The position numbers and the translations under genes are program-made. The notes under the pieces were generated by a model. That model saw only the letters and a program-made list of their open reading frames with translations, searched no databases and was not told the origin of the DNA. A stretch of 64,000 nt of DNA, from the NCBI GenBank assembly GCA_032173965.1, contig CM063283.1:37053743-37117742 (forward strand). The letters run 5' to 3'. The DNA comes from Sitta carolinensis (Eukaryota > Chordata > Aves > Passeriformes > Sittidae). This document shows, one piece after another, positions 33,520-45,742 of this stretch. The number at the start of each line of letters is the position of its first letter. The first letter of the stretch is position 1.

Positions 33520-36500
33520 TTTTTAATTTTTTTTTAAAGAACATGCATTTCTTGCATTTGGGCTAAACCAAATATCGCAAATCATCAGAGGTAATACTTG
33601 CTTTAAAACTTAAGCTAGAACTAAGCATGGTTTCTCTGAATCACACCCTTATATAGGTGTTTCACTCTCCCTAGATGTGTGTATTAGTGAAGAACTCCTA
33701 AATGATGTTTGAAATTGAGGTGCATGAGGATACATTGTAAGATATTTGGATGAAAAATATACTTCACGTGCAGTTACGGGATGTTGCGTTTGATGAACTT
33801 CCCTAAACATTTTCTGTACTCTCTTGCAGAGATGATGTGTATTAGTCCTTGGCATACAGATAATGTGCCTCTGTCTATTTAGGAATCACTAAAGGCACAA
33901 AGATGATTTCTGACAAAGCAATACTTTATACCAATCCTAATAGTTAACAATTCTTGGTCTTTTGTCTAGAATTGGCTTTACTGCTACTAATGAAGGTGGA
34001 GTCTTCTGTTTTTTTCATTTTTCTATGTTCTATACATCTTAGGTATTTTTGCTCATTTAAGATTTAGATCTTATAATGCTTATCATCTAATGTTTATGTT
34101 GCTGATAACCTGTTGATTTTTTAAGGTATAACTACTTAAGGGAAAAAAGTGAGATTTAGAAAACACTTTTCCTTCATATAGTTTTGTTATGTGATTGCAT
34201 TGCATTTCAGAGATGTTGGTTACTTTAATGAAATATGTTATTTTAACAGTATAATTTAGGCTTCACAGAGGTGTAATTTATATTGATCCAGATTTATTAC
34301 TGACTTGCTATTAATGCCACAAGGCCATAGTCATAGGTCTCATTGTTCTAATTGCTGTACAAACCTAAATAGCTTATAGTGTAAGGGAAGAATCCTGATG
34401 GACCAGATTTTTTTTTCCTTTTTAATAATTGACACTATGTCCTATGGTCTTTTAGAGGATTTGCAGGTCTTTCATGGAGTATTTCTTGGTTTAAAATATC
34501 CATGTTAACTTAGCACACATGGTGCATTTAATCAGCATATATGGATTATGAGAAAGTTCTTATAATTTCTTGTAAAATGGGTTTTATGGTATTTTGAACA
34601 GTACAGAACAAAGGAAATGGAACTGGAAAGGTTCTGTTACAGTAGCTTAGGGTCCATAAAGCAATAAACCTAATGCAATCCACATTTAAGCAGTTAGGTA
34701 TTTTCCTAAATGCAGTACAAAATTCTCAGCTTATAGTGGGAGACTTTACTACTGTGTAAATAAATAATACTGCTCCAGGTTGTTCTTCGATATTTGGTTT
34801 CTTCAATCCAGGATTCTTCGATCTTTGAGCTTAATATATGTGAATTCAATCTCAGAGTAGTTAAATGGGAAAAGTGTGTTCATCATCAAAAGTTTCTCAA
34901 TTCTTAAGGGTGTTTTCCCCCTCCCCCTTTCTTTGCATAATTATTCATTATCAATTTAGAAGTTGAACAGATAATAAATTTTGATGTAGTACTGTGCAAC
35001 ACATAACAGAGTCCCTTCCTCACTGTACAGTATTTTGTGAATTAGTTTGCAACTCACTAATGCCTGTGAATGAATGTAACTTAGAGCAGTCTTCAGTGCA
35101 TGTATATGTGCCTATGTGTATGCAAGTATAATGTACCAGCTTCACTGATTGTCTTGCATCTTCTGTCAGCCCCACCATCTTTCCCCTTTGGGACAGGAAA
35201 TTTGCTGATTGAGCAGCACCCAAAATCTGGGCAAGGCTGTACTGCAGAATACAAGAATCGAGTGTATAATTAGGGCTTCAGTCCTGTTAATGGTGTCTCT
35301 GCCTTGAAAAGTGTCTAGATTTTCTGTTGCAAATTAGGAAGATAAAATATTAAGTAACTGGTAAATGGACTTGAAGGTAACTTTTGTTCTCTTTTCTGGG
35401 CCAGATTTCTTGTATGCTACTAATAAAAGCATGTATGAAAAAAGTCAGTGAGTGACTTGAAACTTGCTAATTCAGTCAAATGCAGGTTGGTATGAGATCA
35501 GGTGCTTGCACATATGTCATCAAATAATCAGTCTTTCAATGAGAGTGTATTTACTCTTTGATTTACTTTCTGATTATGTTCATGTGCAGTTTATTTCTTA
35601 ATGTGAGTTCAATTCCTGTTACTTTATACTGATTATTTCTTTTGTCTTACATTTTATACCTATTTAAGACTTCCACTTAGAGTGTTAAATTGGTGCTTCT
35701 TCCTTCTTTTAGTAAAGCATGCACAAAGTATATACAGAGTTAGAGAATCTGGGTACCTAATTTATTTTAAAATAAATACAATTAAATGTATTATTTTAAA
35801 ATAACTAATTTTATCATCATCCCTTCATTTGTGCATCCAGAAAGTTAATGAAACCAGCTCTCTAAACAGGTCATTGCTTTCATGGCTGCCACTTATTAGG
35901 TAACTTCTGTACTTTGAGTCATATCAACCAAGGACAGAATAAAGCCTGGGAAGTAGTTTTATTCTGTTGTGATTTTGTTGTAGATTTTCTTCCTTAGTTT
36001 TCGAATCCTTTTCCATAAAACTCACTTGCAGGAACTTCTGTTGTGGTTTGTATCCTCCTGTCCTGGAGAGACAGCTGAAAAATGTGAGTTCTAAAACTCA
36101 AATTGTTCTTTCATTCTGGAGACTTACCAGTTCACCTAGATTTGATCCAATTTCAAACAAGAAGTTATATTTGTGATGCCTTCCTGTAGGGAACTCTGGC
36201 ACTTTGTACTGTTTGTCTCAATTACTGCTCTGGTGATGGTCTGCAGTACCTATAAGCCAGTTTGACCCTGCTTTTTCTTGCTGTAATAAAATTTTCTCTT
36301 TCAACTTGTCATACTACAGTTAATTTTCACAAAGTCCTTTTAACTGCAAATTAGGAATGATGTGATATTAACTATATACATCATTAATTTTTAAAATTAA
36401 TTTTACATTACATGGTAATTCCCATACACAGTACCTTTAGGCAGTGTTACCTGTGCAAAAAATAAGCCAAATGGAAAAGAGAGAGAGAAAAAGAAAAGAT

Positions 36501-39420
36501 GTAAGGTGTCACATAATTTGCAGGTACCCTTGAATGTAACAGAAGTTTAAAGTAGTCTAAAATTTGACTTCACTAGTTTATATTGGAAAGGAGAACAATC
36601 AACAGGAAATAAAGACAGCTGTCAAACAACAGAACTAAATCATTTCATCATTTATCTTTCACATTGTCAGAGCTAAAAATAGCTACATTATTTTATCTGT
36701 CCAACTATAACCATTAGGTTATATTCAAGACAGACATTTATGGCATTATTAGAGTAGAATAAGGTCCAATATTATTTTTCACATGAGAGAATTTTTTTCT
36801 TCCCATTTTCCCCAGTTTTCTTCTGAGAATATTGGGAAAGATTCAAAGCAAACACATATCAGATAATGTCTATTTTAGAGTTTCTTTCTGCTAGCCTTAG
36901 ATATATTATTTTTACCAAGGCATGCTATTTGTTTTCTATTTTGAAAGCTACAGTAGTTGCTATAAAAAGGTTAAATTTGCAAGGACTTATCACACAGCAG
37001 TAACTGAGAGCTCCCACTCATTTCCTATTTGAAGTACAGGGGAAAAAAACCCTGTGTGATTGCTGTTGGCAAATGAAGACTTTTAAAATGGTACCCGCTG
37101 TAGCTTCAGTAAGAAATGTTCCTATGTCTTCATAGAAAAAGGGGAGAGAAGGGGCAAACTGACTTACTAAGAAATCTTTGATTGATATGTAAAGTAATCT
37201 GTTCCTGAAGAAAGCTATTCCTGAAGGAACTGCACAGCATACATAAATCTCGTTACTTCCCTGTCTCCAGATATGTTTGTCATTGTGCTTGTGGTACCCA
37301 TAGGTAGATTAATAGATACACACATAGAATCCTACATACTTACTGCTTTAAGCTATTGCATGTTCAAACAGATGTTGAAGCCAAGATTAGCCTTTTTTTT
37401 TGCATGTGCTAGTGGTGTGCAAACCTTTTAAAGGCATCTATGAATTATTACTTTGGTTCAGCATGAGTGCAGTAAGAAGAAATGTACCTCATCTGTAATA
37501 CACTGTGTAGACTAATATCAGCTTCTTTTTTTTCTTATATTGCAGTGAGATATTGATCTGGTAAAATGGTACCATATTGGAGCTGTCTGTTGTGGTATTC
37601 ATCATGCTGTCACATCCCTAGTGCCTTGGAGTTATTGAAAAGCGGAATTGAGGAGTTCTGTCATTTTGTGTTGCAATCCATTCATAAGAAAGTTCACTAA
37701 AACATCTGAAGTAGTGTTCTTGCTTATTTATTTATTTACATCTAGTGAGAACCATTTCACTTCTTTGAGGTACAGAACCCTCCTCTTTCAGGCACACGGA
37801 CATTGATAGGCTTGGTTACTTCTCCTCAGACGTCTTTCTCTTTCATAATGGTTGATCTTTAGTCAAAGCTCACACCTGCTCCTTTACAGATGCTTATGCA
37901 TTTGGGTTCTGTCCTTTGGGAGTAATAGATCTGAAAGCTGTGGTTTCATTGCCCTTATACTTTTATCTGATAGCTGTGAGAAGGTAAACGATGAACTTTT
38001 ATATGTAGAAAGCTTTTAGTTTCTTCCCACACTAAAGTATCAGCTAATGTTAAAAGAGCTTTCAAAAATATATAAAGATACTGTCAATCTGCACTGAGTA
38101 GATTAAACAGTTTGAATGAATTATTTTTGTTTTGGAGTCTGCCTGGCAACCTGATGATGAATTTAGAAGGATGTCATGTTTTCTGTAAGGCCATGATGAA
38201 AAGGGGATTTATTTACACATATAGGAAACAATCTAACTATCTAACCCAGCCAAACTGAGGGTCTGCTCTGCAGCTGCAACTGCCTGACTTCTGTAGTTTA
38301 TGCATGCACTGTAAGTAATCACACACAATTTAAATTTAGTATATAAGAGTTTAGCAGTAGAGCAATTAAATTGTCATTTGCTGATTTTAAAAGTTACAAA
38401 GAGAATGAAGAAAAAGCATAGAAATTACAGGTTGATTTTATCTTGCAAGGTGCCAAGGATGTCTTGTGACTCTGCGGCCCATAATTCTAGTCAGCCGCAT
38501 TGTGAATTGTAAATGTTTTCTGAATTGGTCACAAAATTCTTCATATCTACATGAAGTATATTCATTCTTTTTATTTCTGAAATTTTAAGAAAGAAAAATT
38601 AGAATACCTTCGTCAGTGTTGCATTTCCTACAGCTAAAAAATTTTGTCAGTGTTTGTGGATTTTAAGCAGGTGTTGTTGCTTTCATAGTTTAAATAAGGA
38701 TTTGTATTGTGTTTTGATATTGGTACAAAACTGACCTTATTATGGGTCTATAATAGCCAAGTGTGCAGTACTTTTTAATATACAACCACAGCATGCTGTA
38801 CAGTTGCTCAGAAGGAGCCTTCTGTGCTGTTAGGAAATATGACATGAATGCATATTAAGATTTATCCATGTTCTGTGTAATATTCCTAAGAAGTCCAATA
38901 ACTTGACAGAAGTCAACGGAAGGCATAGAATTCAAAGCACAGTGCTGTTACTTAATAATTTATTTGCTCCTTTTCCCCCCATTAAAAGCATGGTTCTTTA
39001 GATTTGCACAGCGAAACAAAAACTTAGTTTAAATCCCCCAAAGGAAATGAAATTTAGGGCTGAAGGTACACTCTTGAGGCTGGTGGCTCAGCAACAATTC
39101 AGATTATGTGACTTTCATATGTGGCTTTGTTGATTAAACAGCTCAGCTGCTTCTATGGTATAGAGTTGGATGAATCACCAGTTGAACTTCTGTGAACTTT
39201 ACTATTACCTTCCTGTTGAAAGTATGTAGGACTTTTCAATATTCTCTTGAATTATTTTCTGTTCACCTGTTGGGGAGAAATGTTTTTTGTTTTCTGCACT
39301 TCCATATAGTTGAAGCAATTTCTGCTGCATTGTAGAAAATTGCCTGCAAGAAGTCTGCTCTGTGATGTTTTTCAGTCTTTTCAGAAAAAAAAGAACCCTA
39401 CCTCCTCCTATATATGAATC
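33520..39420. other. AT-rich non-genic DNA
   Basis: No gene or recognisable transposon in almost 6 kb. It includes the palindromic AT block at 35762-35804 and a smaller one, ATTAATTTT T AAAATTAAT, near 36385. The open frames present are short and domain-free. Confidence 0.6.
35762..35804. repeat. duplicated 14-bp palindrome forming an inverted repeat
   Basis: TTATTTTAAAATAA, itself a perfect palindrome, occurs at 35762-35775 and at 35791-35804. The bases between extend the symmetry (AATACA at 35775-35780 against TGTATT at 35787-35792), so the whole 43 bases form a nearly perfect hairpin with one offset base. It is purely A/T-rich. No function is evident. Confidence 0.85.
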
Positions 39421-39446
39421 TGTTTTTTTGTTTTGTTTTTTGTGCG

Positions 39447-39472
<26 letters not shown>
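39447..39472. repeat. poly-T tract, 26 bases
   Basis: Uninterrupted run of 26 T on the plus strand, preceded by a T/G-rich lead (39421-39446). It lies about 55 bases beyond the 3' end of the minus-strand CR1 copy. CR1 elements lack poly-A tails, so this is probably an independent simple repeat. Confidence 0.9.
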
Positions 39473-39477
<5 letters not shown>

Positions 39478-39527
39478 TTCTTAAGGTCCTAACTAACTGT
39501 CCTTGGTTCCATATTTCTAGATCGCAT

Positions 39528-40240
39528 GGAATCATAGTAGCAAAGAATAGTTCAGATTGTAAGAGACCTTTAGAAATCATCTAGTCCAACTCCCCTGCAA
39601 TAAGCAGGGACGTCTTCAACTAGATCAGGTCGCTCAGAGCCCTGTCCAACCTGACCTGAAATGTTTCCAGGGATGGGGCATCAACCACTACCCTGAACAA
39701 CCTGTTCCAGTGTTTTATGACCCTCCTCGAAAACTTCTTAGAACATGTAATTAAAAATCAACCTTCTTTTAAACCATTATGGGGCTTCCACAACAGACAC
39801 TGATGGAAAGTCTTTCCCCTTCTTTCTTAAAGGCCCCTTCAAGTACTTGGAGCTGGCTACAAAGTCTCTCCAGAGCTTTTCTTCTCCAAAGCGAACATCC
39901 CCAACTCTCTCAGGCTTTCTTTATAGGAGAGGTGTTCCATCACTTTGATCCTCTTCATGGGCCTCCTATGGACCCACTGCAGCAGCTTCACATCCTTCTT
40001 ATGTTGAGGGCCCCAGATCTGGACACGGATGGAGTCTGGAGAGTGGAGTAGGGGACTAAAATCCTCTCTCTTGACCTGCTGGTTGCATTTCTCTTGGTGC
40101 AGCCCAGGATACAGTTGGCTTTTGGGGTTGCAAAAGCACATCGGTGGATCATGTCCAGAACTTGTCATGCATTTTAGTCCCATCTTTATAGTTTTAAGGA
40201 ACTGTCTCCCAGAATTGTCTTCAAAACTCTCCATGCCTAC
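39528..40240 (-). mobile_element. CR1 LINE, 5'-truncated copy
   Basis: Read on the minus strand, this is a clear chicken-repeat-1 (CR1) non-LTR retrotransposon. It has the end of the reverse-transcriptase frame, then the 3' untranslated region, finishing at about 39528 in words like CTATGATTCC that resemble the terminal octamer repeat. Plus-strand landmarks include CATCTAGTCCAACTCCCCTG (39578-39597) and GATGGGGCATCAACCAC (about 39673-39689). CAACTCTCTCAGGCTTTCTT follows at about 39902-39921 and CAGCCCAGGATACAGTTGGC at about 40100-40119. The copy is truncated at its 5' end as most CR1 copies are. Substitutions show it is not recent. It is dead: no full-length protein frame remains. Confidence 0.92.
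39857..40234 (-). pseudogene. remnant of CR1 reverse-transcriptase C-terminus
   Basis: A 125-codon minus-strand frame lies in the CR1 copy. Its second half still resembles the C-terminal end of the CR1 ORF2 protein, with VQIWGPQHKKDVKLLQ followed by VHRR, MEHLSYKESLRELGM and FALEKK. In the family this region lies after the reverse-transcriptase domain. The N-terminal endonuclease, the RT catalytic motifs and the true start are all missing, so the apparent ATG is accidental. It is not a functional gene. Confidence 0.8.
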
Positions 40241-43200
40241 TAAAGACCTTTGGTAGACCTAAATCACTTTCTGATTTATTGTCAAAGTGCAGTGTTCCTC
40301 CTGTGAAGTTTCCTTTGCTTTGGTCCTCTGAGTGCACATTTGTGGCTCCTCAGAAGCTCTCTCTTCATTTCAGTGGTCTCTGTGAGGACCGAGCTGTTCT
40401 TATGGGAAAAGAAGGACTGCGTACTGGCTGTGAGGAGAAGAAATGACAGTTCAGCAGCATCTGGAAGCAGATGAGGAAAAACAAAATTGAATCATAGGTG
40501 GATAAACTGAGGGAAGCTCAGCATTGTAAACCATAAAGATAATGGAAAAGCTTCTGTCCCTCAAAATAAAAGTAGTGAAGCTAATAAGACCAATGCTTCT
40601 ATGTATTACAACCTTTTTGTAGATATCTTATTCTTTCCCCCCCCCTCCCCTGCTTCATCTGTTATTGTCTTTTTATATGTACGCTGTCCGGAAATGTGTC
40701 TTCATCTGTGTTTGGAAAACATCTAGCATACTGTGGGGTGTTATCACAGTGTAAAAAATAACTCCCAGGACAAGATTCTATTGCAGTATTTATAACCAAT
40801 TTCAGGAGAAGGAGGATCAGGTTCATTCTTTATGGCTTTCTCAACCGTGCCTGTATACTGAAGACATTTGATTTACTTAACATATGGCCAAGCGAACTGT
40901 TGGGCATATTGGGAAAAATATGTGAAACTACTTTGAAATGTTGCAAATGTGTTTGGAGACCTTTGTGCCACACCAAGTGTTTCTGCTGTTATTCAATTAC
41001 TCTGGTTTGTTTTTTTGTTCCTTTACCTTTTAAACATTGGACAGTTGCATTATTTCTCTCTCTCTCTCTCTATTGGTATAATTGCAAAGTATTTATCTGC
41101 TTCCTTGAATGGTACTAATTTATATGTCTCCAGTTAATCTGCTCATCTTCCAGGTTCTTCGCTCTTACCCAGTGTAAATGTTATACTGCCATAATGAAAT
41201 AATTTCCATGTCCTATAGAGTATTTAGATCAACAAGACCTTCACTTATTAGAAAGGGCAGAGTAGTAATGCTTTTGGCAAAGCCATTATTGTGGTATTGG
41301 TATTCACTAGAAAGGACAGAAATAGAACAACACTGGCCTCCATAAACAATTCCAATTTGATCTGTGTACATGATAAAATCTTGGCTTCCCAATGCATTTA
41401 GGTGCTGTCATAGCTGTTGTTGCCAAATAAGAATGCAGTGTGATGTTATTATAGTAAACAGCACTTAAGCACAGCTGGCAGAATTGATCAGGGCCACATT
41501 AGAGTGAACTTCAGCAGATGACTGACGCAGCAGAAACAATAACTGAATATGCAAACAGTTCTTGCAATGAATGCTCTGGGGATCAGGCACCATTATTTTT
41601 GACTTTGAACAGGGAAAAGGGGCAGATTTGTAACCTCCTTCCACACAAAAGGGTTCTGGGTATTCTGTAAACATCTGACTGCCATTTATAATAGTAGCTA
41701 GTTACAAAGCAAAACTCTAGACTCCCTTGACTATTTACATTTCATTAATTATTAAAGAAAAAAACCCATAAATATCAGATAAGTTTGTTTAATGTTTCAC
41801 ACAGGATTTTTTTTTTACTTTGCTAGAAAAGCTTTTTCTCAATTAATGTTAATCATCGAGGACTTCCTGTTTAAATTGCATAGAAATGCGTGTTTGCCTC
41901 AGTTAGGGCTTTTTTCCCCTTCTAATTATTATGAGAGCTAATTATGTGACCACGTATTGCTATTCTTTTATTGTAATAATTTGGATTAGTAAAAATAAAC
42001 ATAGGATAAATAGTGTATGAACCTCATTCTTGCACAATGTAAATCAGAACATCTCTTCATATCTTTGTAGTTTGCACACCACACATTACCAAAATATTTA
42101 AAGTCCATGTAAACAGCTATTCATGCTTGTACTTTTACGTTGTACAGTGTCATCTTTTGATTTATTTGACCATTAATTAAAAAGAAAAAGTACAACGATC
42201 CAAACTCAAACAATAGAAACCTTCTTTTTCTATCTTTTTAACTGAGTTGCGTACTCATATAATGACATTTTTTTTCTTCAAACAAGATGTACACTAAAAA
42301 TTATGTGATTACAATGGACGGAAACTGAAAGTGGAGGCCAAGGCAGAAATAAAAACCGTCTGTATTAAGTGAATATTTTACTCTCCTTACATAAGACCCT
42401 ATGAAATATTTTAATTTCTTACTGTCTTTCCTTTAGGAATGTGGACAGAAGCTGTGCTGAGGATTTCATTCAAGTGTCATGCGATATGTAAAAGTCTGTT
42501 GATGGACCCTTGTGTGAGGCCAACTTCATAGACTGGTGGCATCAAATTCTCTTCTGAGAGACTGCCATCGCTTTGTCATTGCCAGAATTAGACTGAGACT
42601 CATACTGGGGCTTCAGAGAATGCCTGTGAAGTTCTCATCACAGTCATTAAGTTTGCTCATTAGCATCATTAGACAGCCCCCCCTTTAACCTCCCCACATT
42701 CTGAGGGCAGAAATAAGTGTCTCCCAAAATGTACAAATGTAATGTTTCCTGCTAATTTTACTTTGACTTTTTATATACTCTCATCTTCTGACTTTTACAG
42801 CAAAATCATAGACACTCATAGAGAAACTTGAGGTTCTCTTCTAATTTCTTGGAGGTGGGATTCTCTATAAATCACACAGAGTTTGCCCCAGAATATGTGC
42901 TCACAATTTTGTGGTCATTTTATGGCTTCTTCCTACCAAAACTAATTTCAGCCATTCCCCCAAAAGCAGTGTTACACAAACACAATATTCTTATTAATCA
43001 TGAGAAAATATTTGAGCTGATCCTCCTGGTATCACATTTTACCACATTTTCTTTCATAAAACTCACTTAAGAAAAGGCGAGGGGCATAGAGATGAATTAC
43101 AGACTTCTGAAAACAGTTGCACAATGCTGTGATGTGAACTAGCACTTCAAGCCTTCTGTGTATGTGCACAAATGAAGCCATACTCCATCAGTCTGATATG

Positions 43201-43376
43201 CATCACTAAATAATAAGCTTTAGCATTGATATTTCCCAGTCTCACTGTCAGCTCACAGCCCAAGGAGTGATGAACTTCAGACTAGTTCATAGTCATCCAG
43301 CTTGGAGCAGGAGAGCCTAGGGAAACAGCAGCCCTGTTTTTAAGGGTTCAGACTTCTTTTGGGTTTTTCTTTGGTG

Positions 43377-43397
43377 TGACCACCTCATAGGTGGTCA
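43377..43397. repeat. perfect 9-bp inverted repeat, 3-base loop
   Basis: TGACCACCT (43377-43385), CAT, AGGTGGTCA (43389-43397) form a tight perfect hairpin. The arms also resemble nuclear-receptor or T-box-like half sites, but arms this short arise by chance. Confidence 0.8.
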
Positions 43398-45720
43398 AAA
43401 TCCTGAACAGATCCAATCAGTCCCATGGTAATGGCCATAATAAGTCTACAGATATAGAAAGAGTGTGATTTACTAGATCCTTTAATTTAGGATTGCATGT
43501 CATGCAAGATTATGTGAAAACAGTAGTGAAAGAAAAAATTGTAATCCAGATTGAAAGGGAGGAAGAAAAAATGCTCATCAAATGGCTAATTAGAGAGTAA
43601 GCATGCCTTCTCTTGGCCTGATATAGATAGTTAGTCTTATGCTGACCTTTGATATTCATTATCTATTTCTATGTCAAGTATCATGAACTGCTTCACCACC
43701 TGAAATTATAAGTCCTCATGGGCTGAAAATGACCACAATTATGCATTTCCACTAGAACTAAAAGATGTGGGTTCAAACTGGCTAGTGCTCTGTGCACCCC
43801 ACCAGTAGCAGTGGACTGTTGTGGAACTTCAGAATTGCTACAGACTGTTGGGCTTAAGAATGCCTTATCACCAGAAAGGTTTTCAGTTTGTCTGGTGTCT
43901 CTGGATATTGCCAAACTTACTCAGCTGACAGATCCATGATTTTTTTGGGTATGGTCTGTAAGGGAGTGGAGGTGGTTTTGGCTCTTTTCAAAAATGTCAG
44001 CTGAGTCTTTTTGCTTCCCACGGATGTTTGTCAATACCTTCCACTGACATTTCATACAGAGAAAACCAAGTGGAGCTGTCCTAGCAAAAGGTAATTTATT
44101 GTGGCTGGACCAGGACATTGATCTGTCCATAATGTAAAGCTAGGAAGCAGTGCATTTTCTTGGTTTAACATGTGTGTTTTGTTTCTCAGTAAAAGGGTCC
44201 AATGCTCATGTTACAAGTTCAACATTGGTATCATTTGCTTTTCCTGACAGGTCATGTAATGACAGCTGACAGTTGGAAGCTTAACTGGGTAAAAGTACTA
44301 ATCTCTTCAGTAGTTCAAGTTCCCATAAATATTAAGTTAGTCAATTTTATCTGCCTTTCCTTCATTATTGGATCTATGATCAAATTAAAGTAATAAAATC
44401 CATGTCCATTATGTTGTTTTGTGGTCTAATTTTGATTGCTAGCATAGATACAACTGACATAGACAAGCATTTATGAATGTCATAATGAAATACTTGTATG
44501 TTTTTCTGAAAGTATATTTCTTTTATTTTTTCCCTGACTTTTAACAAAACAAAAGAAGTATCTATCTGTATGGGGTTTTTTAAAATTATTGTGCCAGTCC
44601 TGCTGTCAATGAAGTGAACAGTTGCCTTAGAAGAAAAATTAAATTAATGAGTGTAGTTTTATTATATTATGTTGTAGATTTATGTAGTATTCTGAAAATT
44701 TATATCACCAGTCTGGTAGAGGATCAGCTGTTTTTTGCATTTGAAGATAACTCTTTAGGGTCTAGGCATAAGCATCTCTTATTTTCAAAAATCCAGTATG
44801 TTAGATGAGCAGTTGCAACTTTGGAGTTGAAATGTCTCTCTAAAAAAATATTCATTTCTTTATGTACTTGACTTAACAGAAGGAGCTCTATATTGTAAAT
44901 TTTTTCTCCTGTTGTTTAGGTTTAGACATTTTTTTTTTTCTTTTTTTAGAGGAAAGGAACCCTGTAATTTAATTTGATCTGGTTCTACTCTTTTTTACTT
45001 CTCTCTTAAATGTTGGTGATGATGTTATTGCTGTCAGTACAATTCTGGAAGTTCAATGAAAGATCTTTCGAGCTCACTTTTATATTAGCTGTGAAAAGAC
45101 ATATGTGACTTTGGATATTTTTTATACGAAGTTTCTACAAAAACTGTTTTTGGAAGAAGCTAATGTATATGAAATACTGGAACACGATGTTGAAATTAGA
45201 TAACATAGCATTTAATAATTTCAGAAATGCTTATTTCTATAATAGAATATGACAGCTGGTGTTATTATGGTCTCTTTTGCCAGTCTCAGAAGTACCTGGA
45301 TATGTCAAAAAATGATTTTATTTTATTATTAGTGTATTTTAATTTTAGCAGATAGAAATAATAGCATAGTTTAGTTCCCATTAAAAGGTAAGCACAATTA
45401 TCCATCTTAATTTTTCCTACACATTATTATTCTAGGTGCATAGGTTAGACCTTTTTAATATATGATGAAGCCAGTGAATAAAAATCACATTTCCATGTGA
45501 TACAGTGACAAGGACTGTTTTTTTCATGCTTTTCATGGAGGAAATTTCTTATTTATATATAGGCCAAAGTATCAGAGTTTTTAATTTTGTACCCCTATAA
45601 GTACCATAAATGATTTTTGGAATCCTTCTTTAAAACACAGGTCTTGGATTTATGACTAGGTTGCAGTGAATTTAACTTTTTTGTGGAAGAAATTTTAAAG
45701 GAACTGTTTGTTTAACAGTA

Positions 45721-45742
45721 TTTTTTTTTTTTTTTTTTTTTT
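45721..45742. repeat. poly-T tract, 22 bases
   Basis: Uninterrupted run of 22 T on the plus strand, with no recognisable retroposon next to it. Confidence 0.9.

Noticed and set aside
43770..43790. GGGTTCAAACTGG resembling a tRNA B box
   Set aside because: No matching A box or cloverleaf-forming arms around it.
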